Shown: positions 22,018 through 33,546 of the stretch, in pieces
Position numbering within the stretch: position 1 is the stretch's first letter
Layout: each line of letters begins with the position of its first letter
Assembly (NCBI GenBank): GCA_038363925.1
Contig: JAQQWL010000004.1
Coordinates: forward strand, 744,001-808,000
Length of the DNA stretch: 64,000 nucleotides
Reading direction: 5' to 3'
From: Apiospora phragmitis
Taxonomy: Eukaryota; Ascomycota; Sordariomycetes; Amphisphaeriales; Apiosporaceae
Program-made: the position numbers and the translations under genes
Notes under the pieces: model-generated
Seen by the model: only the letters and a program-made list of their open reading frames with translations
What the model was told of the DNA's origin: nothing
The model's database searches: none

Positions 22018-23873
22018 ACTTTTTCTCAAACTGCAGAATTAGAAATTCTTTTTTTGCACATGTATTATTCTACCTTTTATCTGAATTATTGTTGGCTTGC
22101 TTGGCTATTTCAAGTCAACCCAGATGGGTATGCCAATATGAAGCATTTTTTTTGCTTTTACTTAGCTGCACTGCGCCGGTCGCAAGGTTGGAGAGGTTTG
22201 CTCGTCATAACTCAAGTCTGCAACCAGCAGATATCGCATCAAATGTGTACGCTGTGCACGATTATGTACTTACTATTTAGCTGTTTATTCTTTATAGAGT
22301 ATACTATTCGGGTAGTGTTCTCAGTGTGATATGATCGTCCCTTGATATAATAGAAACTTATGGGGGTATTGTAGATTATGTAGATATGTAGGTTGTTTTC
22401 GTACGTAGTACCTGTATTCATTCGAAGCAATGCTGGCATCAATCTTATTCATCCTCGTGGGGGATGATCAAGTACAGTGTGCCTGTTAACCTATTCGGTC
22501 AATGGAACTCCCTTTATTTGTCGTCTTCCTGCTCCGATTCTTTTGTCGACGACCGTCTGAATATCCCCTTCATGTTATCGAGGAGTTTGGATTGTCTCCT
22601 CTCGCCCTCGGTGTACGAGCTACTGCTGAAGACGCTGCTCCTCCGACGGGGCTGCTCTTTCGTATCGGGCGTTGCAGGAGCAAGTTCAGACAGCCTTGCG
22701 TCGGCTCGCGTTCCTGTAGACCGATATCAGCAGCGAGCTTCCAGGAGAAAGATCCAGCAAAGCAAGGGGGTTTAACGAGAAGTAGAGAGGAACTGACGAA
22801 TGTTTCCAGCACCGCCTATACCGAACGACCTTGGCCGCTCGTGTGGCTCCTGGGTGGTCTGCTCCACCGACGACATCTTTTGCATAAGAAACCCCCTCAT
22901 GACTGATGTGAAGTTCGAAAGTTGGATTTGTTTCAATCAGTTCCGTATGCAGCGGCGGACACTCCGTGACGATACCATGACATTCGCAGCATAGAGTGGG
23001 AACGATTAAACGCCCCCTTCCCTTCAGTGAGTACCACGAGGGGATCCGGTCTTCATATAATTAAGCGAGCACCCCTTCAGAAAGCCCAAGATAACCCAGG
23101 ATGCCCTCATTGGTTCCCGCATTCCGATCTTCCCCCTTGACAGACTTTGGGAAAGACCCCGATTTGGGGAGCAATAGGTGCATCGGGAGTCAGTAGCGGC
23201 GGTTGACGGCCACCCCCGGGCCAAAGCTTGGTCATTTAGCGTGACATCAGCTGCCAAAGCTTCGATGCATGATGTCGAACAGTGATACCGGACAAAGGCC
23301 TCACTGGCTGGGTTCAGGAGAGCCGGAAGCTAGCCGGTGTGGGCTGACGTCAGGGGTCCACGGGTTGGGGAGACTTCAGTGCGGACGAGCGGCCTGTCTG
23401 CGTGGGGGTGAGTATGATGTTGTTCTCAGTATCACTAAACATACGACTCAAAACCGATGGGGTCAACGAAGTACGGCTATGCAGTATCGCGTACAGCAAG
23501 ATAGCCCAATGGATCAGATGTTGGCATTGTAGTATCAGGCATATGCAGCAGTATTATCGGTCTTCATTGGGATGAAATGTAATGCGATTCCTGGTTTCTC
23601 GATTTTACCAGTTCAGTAGTGGCATAGTTCAGTCTGCCCAAAGGCCATGATGCATATCATAAGGCGTGAAAATGCACCTGCAGACAGTATTGCGGGGTAT
23701 CTGGTAGCTTTAGGCCCCACCACATTCAATCAAACCAAAGCCGGGCCTTGATGACACTTCAGCTCCGGATTGACTTTGAGGCCAGCTGCTCCAGGCAAGT
23801 CAATAAACAACAAAATCGACAACATCACCCCCCTTGAAGCTTTACACGCAAGCAACCGAACGAGCGAAGCGCA
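22018..23873. other. gene-free region, 1.9 kb
   Basis: Begins AT-rich after the tRNA (T runs that can serve as a Pol III stop at 22019-22024). Open frames near 22500-22900 show no recognisable motif or codon bias. Upstream part of the Tip20/RINT1 promoter lies at the end. Confidence 0.4.
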
Positions 23874-26534
23874 ATGGCAGCCCACGCGACCCTAACCCGC
23901 GCCCAATCGATGGAGCCCGACATCCGGCTCGAGGACTACCTCGACGACAAGCTGCAGTCCGTGACCGACCTCGAGAACCTCGACGGCCTGCTGGCCAACG
24001 TCGAACTACAACGCCAGCAGCTGCAGACCCAGCTCGACGGTGCGGCCCAAGAACTAGAAGACGTGCGGCGGTCCGCGCAGGACCGGCAGGGCGGCGTCGC
24101 GAAACAGATCGAGGAGTTCCAGCAGCTGCAGCAGAGCATCGACCTGCGCCTGCAGATCATGGGCCAGTCCGACGCTCCCGACGAGGCCATCCGCCGGCTC
24201 GAGGCGCCCATGCGGCAGCTGCACCGCATCGAGCTGGCGCACCGCTACGTCGCCCTGCTGCAGGACGTCGAGGCCATGCGCCGCGAGGCCCGGGCGCACC
24301 TGCCCCGGGACCCCAAGGAGGCGCTGCGGCCCTACACGCGCCTGCGCCAGCTTGCGGGCCAGCTGCGCGAGCGCCAGGGCGCCGCCGACGAGGCCGCGGG
24401 CCACTTGGTCGGCCACGTCGAGCGCGTCACCGGCCGCCTGTGGGACGAGATGAAGAAGACCATGAGCGAGGAGCTGGGCGCGGTCCTGCGGGCGCGCAGC
24501 TGGCCCGCGGACACGGACCCGGGCGCCGAGGTCGACGGCGAGTGGCTCGAGACGTTCGAGAAGTCCATGGACCTCCAGGTCCCTGAGGTGCTGTACTCGG
24601 AGGCGCTCGTCAACCTGCTGCCCGTCGACGTCATGGCCCGGCCCTTCGTGCAGTGGTTCCGCTTCCAGTTCATGGGCGACAACGGCACGAGCGCGCCCGC
24701 CGCCTTTGGCACCTTCTGCCTGCCCAACTTCGTCTCGCTCATCGACAAGTGGGAGGACTTCTTCCGGTCCAACTTCGACCATGTCCTGGCGTCCCGCTTC
24801 CAGGGCACCAAGGCGGCCGAGACGACGGCGTACACCGATCTCGCCTGCGCCCTGATCACGGCGCTTCTGCCGGTCCTCAAGCAAAAGGTGGAGAGCGTCG
24901 TGCAACATGGACTGAAGAACCCGCAGTACCTCAGCAGCCTCATGGTCCAGCTCATGGACTTCGACGACACCATCCGGTCACGGTTCAGCTACGACGGGGG
25001 CGACCCGGAGAACGGATGGCCCGGCATCACGTCGGAGGTCCTCGACCAGTACTTCCGAGAGTGGCTCAAGTTCGAGAAGGAGTTTGCCCTCGAGCGATAT
25101 CAGACCATCATCAACTCCCCGGACGCACGCAACATCGACTACGATTACAGCACCCCCGGCAAGATGAAGCCTACGTACGGCGCCGTCCGCGTCACCGATC
25201 TCCTAAGGTCGGTCACGTCGCAGTACGAAAGGGTTCGGCGGCTACCTCACAAGATCCGCTTCCTTATCGACATCCAGCAGGAAATACTAGATCAGTACCA
25301 CAGCCGCTTGCTAGACTCCTTGGAGGCGTATGCATCCTTGACATCTACCGTCGCCCGGACTCTACAGGGCGTTTCCAAGGAACAGCTGGCCGCACTGGAG
25401 GGAACTGGGGCATTGGAGGCCTTGTGCAAAGTCTTGGGGAGTGCAGACCATATCGTGTCAACACTGAGTGATTGGGGCAACGAGGAGGTAAGTCACGTTT
25501 GCTATACCCTGCGAAGGCGAGCAGACGCTAATGGCATGAGCTGCTCAGTTCTTTGTCGAGCTCTGGGTAGACCTGAAAGGGCGCGCCAAACAAGCCGCCG
25601 ACGACGACCAGACCAACCTGGTCGGAGGTATGAGCTACGACCACGTCAAGGGCCGCACGTCATCGGAAATCGGCTCCGAGGCGGACGGCAGCATCTTTGA
25701 CGAGACGATCAAGTTCTACAGCAAACGGCGCGAGAGCGCCCAGAAGTTCCTCAAGCAGGCCTTGGTGGAATCCCACCAGACCGCTTTCCGTCCGTATCTC
25801 TCCAAACCACAGTGGAGCATCATCGGCAGTGAGGCATCGGGTAAGTTGCAATCTATTGATATCGTATCGTGCCTAGTCAGGGAGGCTAACTTTGGACCTA
25901 GTCGACCCATCTCAACTTGCCGTGACGGCCGAGCTCGATGAGCCTTTGAGGGTAAGCTCCAAGATCAATCAATCAATTAATTGTCATCATTTCGTTTGAC
26001 ATGAAACCCGCTGACTTGGGGGACTGGATACAGATCATGAAGCGAAACCTGGCCTTCCTGGCCTCGGCGCTGAGCACCGCGGCGTACAAGCGGGTCTGGC
26101 GCGAGGCCCTCGAGAGCCTCCAGGAGACCCTCTGGTCCAACGTGCTGCTGCGCCAGAACTTCACCACGCTCGGCGCCGCGCAGTTCATGCGGGACGTCCA
26201 GGCCATCCTGGCCCTGGTGGACCGCCACATCCCCGAAGGGTCCGCGGCCATGGCGCAGCTCGAGGAGGGCGCGCGGCTCCTCAGCTTGCCTCTCCTTGGT
26301 GGTGGTGGTGGTGGCGACGGGAAGAAGACCGGCGGTGATGGCGGCGGTGATGGCGATTGCGATGGTGATCAGAGCGGCAGTAACAACAACGGTTTCTCCC
26401 TGGAACAGATCAGCGATCGCATGTTCACGGACAACGCAGAGGCGAGAAGGGCGCTCGAGGACCTGGGGATCCAGACGCTGGAGCCCGCCAATGCTCGCAG
26501 GATACTACAGAGGCGGGTCGAGAATAGCGAGTAG
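23874..26534 (+). CDS. RINT1/Tip20 family vesicle-tethering protein
   Basis: Subunit type of the Dsl1/NRZ tethering complex on the ER, which captures COPI vesicles from the Golgi. Four exons join with no correction: 23874-25487, 25549-25840, 25902-25951 and 26034-26534, total 818 residues, close to animal RINT1 length. Donors are GTAAGT, GTAAGT and GTAAGC. Residues about 30-90 are heptad-rich and likely coiled coil (ENLDGLLANVELQRQQLQTQ). The RINT1/TIP20 helical domain runs from about 200 to the end, with LCLPNF-like FGTFCLPNFVSLIDKWEDFF, PGITSEVLDQYFREWLKFEK and LPHKIRFLIDIQQEILDQYH. Near residues 735-765 a Gly/Asp/Asn-rich insert interrupts the last helical part, and EDLGIQTLEPANARRILQRR closes the protein. 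Convergent with the glucan synthase gene. Confidence 0.88.
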
Positions 26535-27365
26535 ATAAGATATAGGGTGATAGAGAACGTAGAGATTCCATTTTTGGCGAATGTATTGCTTGAGATTTAC
26601 TCTGGACTAGACGTGCAAATATGATATATAAGTACCTACCTACTACTTGGCAGCCAGTAGGCCTAGAATCGGTGTGTTGTTGATTGCAGTAGACTAAAGA
26701 GAAACGGCTAAAACAAAGTGTGGTTGTGGGCTTGGACGAGGGAGAGATCTCGCCAAAGGGCTTCTTCGAGGTAACTAACTTGCTCAAGTGTACTACTATT
26801 CGCGCCAAGTTAAGAACAGTGGTCACGACACGGGCTTCCTTCCATAACAGAACAATCAAGTGTTGAGTAAACAAACAGGAGTCTTGGTTGCACATGTTCA
26901 TACAGGTCAGTATTGAGGTTATCCAGACCGTCGTCCGCTTACTTCCATTTCATGACTAGAGGTCACCCCAAGAGTCAGTCCGCCTCAGTTCAGTCACCAC
27001 GTACGTACACGCCGCAAACAAGAGAGGTTTGATATTAGATCCATATTTTGTTTGATTGATCGATTGTGTGACTTTTGCGAGAACCAGGTAGCACTCCTCG
27101 TAATACCTGCGCCTCCCTGCAAAAGACTCCTGAGTACAATATTACTTTCGTCATGCCCGAAGGAATTGAAAATCAAAAAGAAAAACCCCGCGAAACTGAT
27201 GCCTATGACTCTAGAGAGAATATAATAATAAGCCGTGTACCATGCAAACACCAGAAATACAACGCATTTCCCATCCGGGCAAGCCTCCCTAGCCCTTCAG
27301 GCCGGGGGGTCAATACTGCCTGCCCGGCAAGGGTTTTTATGATACAGCCACTGCTCCACCTGTGC
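26535..27365. other. convergent 3' spacer, 831 bp
   Basis: Shared 3' region of the Tip20/RINT1 gene and the glucan synthase gene. Both terminators should lie here. No further gene seen. Confidence 0.45.
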
Positions 27366-30300
27366 TTAAAACAACGCTCGGTTAACGATGCCAGGGAGAG
27401 GAGTCGGTGACTGCGAAGGGTAGCCAGGTCGTCCCGTTCCCGTCTCCTGCTCGATGGTGTTGTTGTTGGTCTGGTTGAATGGCTGCAAGAAGCCATCGGG
27501 GATGGAACCGAAGTTGGCCCAGAACTTCTGGTCAACAATGCCGTGGAGGACGGCAGGACCAATAAGCAACGCCAGGAAGAGGAAGAACAGAGTGAAAAAG
27601 AGGATGGCGAAGCGAATCACTCTTCTCCTCCTCAGCTTGGACTGCTTCAACGAGTAGATAGGAGGGCGGATTTGACGACTGTTCGCGAGGTTGGTTAGTA
27701 AAAGCTTGCGTGAGTGGGGTCGGATTGGATCAAACATACCTAGGTCGGAGCCAGAACAGCATCATAGAGTGCAGCATATCAATCTTGGGAATGCACACAA
27801 AGGGGGCCATGAGGAAGAGAATCATGTGACCAAGAACAAAGTCGGCAGCAAACATGCTCAGCTCTGTGACCTTGCAGAGGAACTCACGGCCGGGCTGAGA
27901 TATCGAGTGCCAACCCATCGAGTACCACTTACCAGTCCAGAATGCTATGTTGGACTGGTCCGTCTTCATTTCACGTGTCAAGCACATGGCGACGATAAGG
28001 CTCAGAACGAAGCGTTGCAGGGCCACGACGGTGATCATACCAATGATCGTCTTCTTGAAGTCCCACGCTTCAAGGAAGTACATGACCTCGAAGAACACCA
28101 GAAGCATAATGACAGCAAGTGCGTGGGCAATGGCGGCCAAAACGCTACCAAACTTCTTGCAGCACATGCTCAGGACGGGTCCCATACAGCAGGCCATGGC
28201 GAACATGGCGAACAACACGCCCATGTTGATAGCAATGGGCGCAAACGCGACGATGCCTACACGGATCAGGGATTGGGTGGCTTCGACCTTTTTCCCGTTG
28301 CCATCCTTGCCTGCTACAACACCTGTCTGGGCGTTCATGAAGAGGTAAGGGATCAGAGTGACCGCGACATACAGCAAGGGGGCAAAGATCTCTCCGAAGA
28401 AGATGTTTGTGAAAGCTGCCCTTGAGACGTCGGCAGAGCCCTTTGCAGAGGGGTCACCGAGAGCCTTTCGCTTATAACCAGTAATGCGGGTACGGGAAAG
28501 ACGGCAGTAGTTGATCCATGAAGACGAGTGAGATCGAGAGTTTCCACGAGACAGCCATCGGAGGTAGTCACGGTAGTCGATGAAGAAGTCGCTCCACGAG
28601 AACTGGTGAGGGTTGTACAGGAAAGGCGAAATGACCAGAGCAATGAGTGTGATCCAGAAGTAGACCAAAGCACCCTGCCAGATAGTCAAGGTGGCGAAGA
28701 GCAACATCATCAGGAGTCGGGCACCAAAGTAGATTGAGGGACCAGCGAATCGAGAGTACAGCACACCGAAGGGGATACGCGCTGTGGCGAAACCACGACC
28801 TGTTCCGATGTAGCGAGCGCCTCCAAACGAGAGATCCTGCTCGACAGCGTTTGCGTAAATCTGACAGACGAAGACCTCAAAGAAGGGCGAAAGCGAGCAG
28901 ATCTGCTTGCCGAAACGCGTCGCCATACGCAGGACTCCACGCTCAGTAAGTTCCTGGACGCAAAGGGGTACGAAGGAGATGAAAACGACGAAGACGATTG
29001 AGATGATACAACGCCAGATCCAATCCATAAGAGCATCTGTGTTGGCACAACCCGTGGGCAAGAGAGGATCGGTGATGGGGACGTTGACGTTGTACTCGCA
29101 GCGAATAGTCTGGTTGCGCAGGGCACCCAAGCTGAGCAGGGTAATCATGAAGAGGTTGACCGACAACATAATGAACATGTTGTTCAAATGGAAACCAGGA
29201 TGGGCGTAGTAGAAGGACAAGAAGCGGTCCAGGGGCAGCTGCGTTCCGAGGTAGTAGTACTCGCGAGACAAGATCTGCTCGCCCATACCAGTACCAATCT
29301 TGGTTGTGAAGTTGAGAATAGAGCCAAAACCAAGATCACGACCCTTACCACATTGGTAGTACTCGCAGTGCTTGATACGCCCACCACGCAGTAATGCATT
29401 CATACCTGCGTAAATATCCTCGTTCAGATGCAGACCCTTTTGAGCCTTGGATACACCACCACGCGTGTTCATGAAGATACCGTTGAGGAAATCAGGGTGA
29501 CCATAATGGAGCTTTCCACCAATCTGGGCCAAGGTTCGCGCAAAGAGAGTACCGAACGTCTGTTCCTTTCCGGCAGCGACATCACCCAGAATACCAATGT
29601 TCTCGGAGAAAATGTATTCACGGGCACCAAGAATAGCAACGGGATCGGGCGAAACGGTCTTCACACCGGGGGTGTAAGGCGAAACGTTGTCGGTCTTCAT
29701 CTCTTCGAACTCGGCCAAGACGGAACGAATCTTCAGGCATTCCTCGAGATAGTTATCCTGATTGGCATCGATCAACTGGATGTACTCTCCGCGGTAGAAG
29801 ATAATCGAATGGTTCTGGTTGTCGGACTTTCCGTCTCCAAGTACAGGGTTGCCGGACAACTGGATGCGGAACTTGGGTCGGCGCATGCCATTCTCCAGTA
29901 GCTCAGAGTGACCGTCAATCAGGGCAGAAAATAAGCGAGGCTCCTCGCCTTCGTTCAACGGTGGCTCCTCGTCCAGGTAAGCAATTTGCAGGTCAGGGTA
30001 AGCACGGAGAAGGAACTCGGTGTTCTCCATCTCCTCCTTCTTGAACTTGGAGTATCTTTGCATGGAAACGCACAGCTTGAACTTGCGACGGGCCATTCGC
30101 TCGAGCTCACGCTCCAGCTTGTCAGAGTTTCCACCGAACATTTGGACAACCTCAGGGTTTTCGACGCGGTACAAAAGCTTGATGGCTCGGGCGTAGTTCA
30201 TGAAACCAGAGATCGTACGGTACAGAGTCTGGGATCGAAGGGAAGCCCAGATACGAGTTCGCAGAGTATATTCGGGAGCGGACGACTTGAAACCAATGCA

Positions 30301-33300
30301 GTAGAAGGGGAGGTCATCAATCTTGTTCTTGGCCGTGTCCTTCTCGCCCTTCTCCTCTTCGCCGTTGAACTGAGAAGTTTCGTCCGCAAGAATCTTGGTG
30401 TCCTTGACAAAGCAGTCCCATTCGTGAGGATGAAGTTGCTTGAGGTACTCCAACATGGTGACACGAGAGTATGGCTCATCCTCTCGGATAATTTCACGGA
30501 GAGACAAGAGAATCTTCTCGCTGTAGTGGGGAATCAGGACAGTGAAGGTTGGCATGTTGTCAACGGGAAGGGGCTCGGGAATAGGAGTAGACAAAGACTG
30601 GGCGAAGAAGGACAGACGACGCTCGGCCTCGCTGTGGGTCGGGAAGAATTCGGTCTTGAATGAGTGATCTTCCTGCGAGACGAAGAAGGTGGGTGCCCTC
30701 AAAGTTCTCTTACCCTCCTGCTCGGAAGGAACCTGATGATACAGCAGCTTCTGGACGTGCTCGATTGCAAGCAGATGCTCGCGATACATGGAAATGACAA
30801 TAGCGTTCCAGATTTGCGAGATGAGCACCTTTGGCTTGTACTTGATTTCCATGTCTGTAGTAGCCAGGACCTTGGAGTAGATACGCTTAGGCAGTCGGGA
30901 GAAGATGTTTCTCCAGGGTGTCCAGATGGAGGAACCGAGGTAGAACGAACGTGCGATGGAACACGCCGTGTTCATCAGCACGTACCACAGATAGGTATCC
31001 AGGAAGAAGAGAATGAGATCAGTGAAGATCATCAGAATCAGCGCAACCGTAGGTTGTTGTCTGCAAAGAATGGCGGCGGCCGCATTCTTTCCGAAGATAG
31101 CATCACCCTTGCACGACTTGACGTCCATGATGGACAGGTAGCGGATAGGATCACGGATAGACAGCGACAAGAACATGTACGAGACGCCGAACTTGATACC
31201 GAAGATGATAACCCAGACACCGTAAGACAAGGCTCTGTCGTTGCCCTTCAGATGAGGCCAGCTTGCCGTGAACGTTTGGCTGGCCACATACTGACGGGAC
31301 TTCTTCTTGGTAAGGTAGCTGCCGAAAAGGCCGCCGAGCGGCATGACGGAGAAGAAGATGACCGTGATGATCGCGATGAAGAAGTTGGCGATACCGAGAG
31401 CCAACGACAACGTAGAGTCCGGGGGAGGCGCAAGCGGATCCTTGACCTTTTGTGTATCCTTAAACATAAAGACGTAGGCACCAGGACCAACGTTGATAAC
31501 GAAGACGACGAGGAGGAACATCAAACGCTTAGTAAGATGCTGTGCTCCAGCCCATTTACGTGGAACGTAGGCCCATTCTGCAAGAGTTGCCAAAACCTGG
31601 ATGAGAGCGGCAATACCTCCACCAAATCCAACGATTGCCCATTGGGCGGACGGCGGCGGCTGGTTGTTTCTCTGCTGTTCGTAGTTCTTCGTAATGAGGG
31701 TAGGCGAGTTGTGGGCGGTGAAGAACCAGAACATCGACAAATGAATAATCCAGATACGGTTGAAGTTGACGAGCACGTGCCAGTAAGATCGTGTTTCTTT
31801 GTATGTCTTGAAGAAGCACTTCTTCCAGTTAACGTCCTTGAGCTTCATGTAACGCTCAGCTGGGGGAACGTCCACCAGTTTGCTCTTGTCTTCAAGCACG
31901 ATGCGCTCAATACCCTCGGGATACCAGAAGAGTTGGTTGCAATCATCGTAACCAATAATCTGGTCGTGGTCACGCTCGCGGCGGACGTAAACACCGTTGG
32001 AGATTTCGTACCCCTGATCGCGACAGTACTGGTAAATAGGGGTGATGACGTTGTTCAGGAATGTACCCTCTTCAACTTGCTCCACCATGTTCTGGCAGGC
32101 AGGGGAGTTCAAATAGTCATCAGCACACTTGAAGATGAAGGCAAGACACTCAGGCATGAAACGAGTCTGGTTAGCCTCGCCCCAACAAAGTAGGTACAAA
32201 GCAACCTGGCGACAGCGATCGTGCTGAGACATGCGGTTCATGCGAGTCTTCCAGCGGTACTCAGCGGCCTCGAGGCTGTCGTCGCCTTCGAGGTCCTCGA
32301 GAACCTGGGATTCATCGGCACCGTCCGTAGCAGCCTTCTTGTTCTTCTTCTTTTTCTTGCCCTTTCCTTTCACATTGGCGAAGCCCACCGCATCGTCCAA
32401 ATCCAAGTGGGCAGCAAAGTACCACTTTCGGTAGTTGGCGTTGTCTCCTCCAATGTAATCGGCGTGAAGGGACAGAAGGGCCTGGTTGGGCGTCATACGA
32501 GAAGCTCTGGAATCAAGTAGTACCATGAAATGGTCATACATGTTGCGCATGCTGTCTCGTTGGAAACCGAACTTGCCCGTCAAATCCAGAAAGATGTCTT
32601 CAATCTCCTCCTTCGAGAGAGGAATCTGGGCATCAGATGTCCACGCCGGGTAAGGCTCACGGGAACGCTGACCTGCAGGCAGAACATTGCCGTAATCCAT
32701 GCCATAGTTAGGCGTCGAGGCACCAGAGGAACGGTTGCCAGCATATGACATCTGGGAAGAAGGAGGGCGGAATCCCCGAGCACCTTCCTGATAGCTGTTG
32801 TATCGCTCGTCACCGCGGCCGTAGTAGTCCATGTCGGTCGCCCGTGCCATGTCGGACCTCATGGTGAAGTCGCTGAAGGTTTCCGAATCATCTCCGTCGC
32901 CGCGGGCGCCGTGCTGATCGTAGTACTGACCACCTTGCTGGTCGTAGTAACCATCTTGGCCATATCCATCTTGATTATCATAGTAGCCACCGTCTTGATG
33001 GTACGGGTTGTTGGCGTCGGCGTTGTAATATCCCCTGTGAAAGCAGATGTTAGAATGAGGACCAAACGTCAATTTCATGGTTGTGGAAAACTCACGATTC
33101 ATCGTAATAGCCTTCCTGGGCCTGACCATGGCCAGCAGGATGTTGACCATGAGCATCGTAGCCATTATCGTAATATTGACCATTGTGATCGTCGTAGTAA
33201 GAATCGGTGTTTCCAGCTTGATGACCGTAGCCATCATCGTAGGCGTCGTGGTGGCCAGCGCCGCCAGCGCCAGCTCCTCCACCACCACCACCGGCGGGGT

Positions 33301-33310
33301 AGCCCGACAT
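27366..33310 (-). CDS. FKS1: 1,3-beta-D-glucan synthase catalytic subunit
   Basis: Plasma-membrane GT48 enzyme making cell-wall 1,3-beta-glucan from UDP-glucose; target of echinocandins. Exons are 33310-33096, 33034-27740 and 27678-27366, with two 61-nt introns (GTGAGT and GTATGT donors, CTAAC branches), total 1,940 residues with no correction, the usual length. The N-terminus is a Gly/Tyr/Asp/Gln-rich tail ([20 protein letters not shown]). The cytosolic catalytic core includes [20 protein letters not shown] and [20 protein letters not shown]. Helices flank it on both sides. The two echinocandin hot-spot regions are at residues about 693-701 (FLSLSIRDP, bases 31173-31147) and 1409-1416 (DWIWRCII, from base 29025). 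The C-terminal exon carries the last helix. Likely essential. A 5'-leader intron is proposed separately. Confidence 0.97.
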
Positions 33311-33348
33311 TTTCGCGGTGTCGAGGCTATAACGTGAAAGACGATGTT

Positions 33349-33546
33349 CTAGATACGTCAACTTGTTAGCATGTTTGTGGGTGCGTGTGCATAGGGAGTT
33401 GCGCTTTGGGCATGGACTGTGCTGAACGTCGAGAAGATGGGGCCGGGTAGCTCGCAACTGCCAAAACGGGAGGATTTGGCACCAACGGGCTCTGTGCTCC
33501 TTCGATGAGGGTATGTGTTGTGTTGGGAATGATCATGACAACTTAC
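33349..33546 (-). promoter_or_regulatory. probable 5'-UTR intron of the glucan synthase gene
   Basis: On the minus strand a GTAAGT donor starts at 33546, a gctaac branch-like site lies at about 33364-33369 and an AG acceptor ends at 33349 (alternatively about 33328), about 40 bases before the start codon. This is a sequence-pattern inference only. Confidence 0.4.

Noticed and set aside
22502..22906. 134-residue open frame after tRNA-His
   Set aside because: No motif, poor start context, and equal-length frames on the other strand; not supported as a gene.
24054..24908. 284-residue antisense frame in the Tip20/RINT1 gene
   Set aside because: Overlaps a fully consistent four-exon gene; composition is that of a codon-position shadow.
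30664..32193. 509-residue open frame antisense to the glucan synthase
   Set aside because: Long, but lies wholly within the conserved glucan synthase exon and has no recognisable domain; codon-bias artefact.
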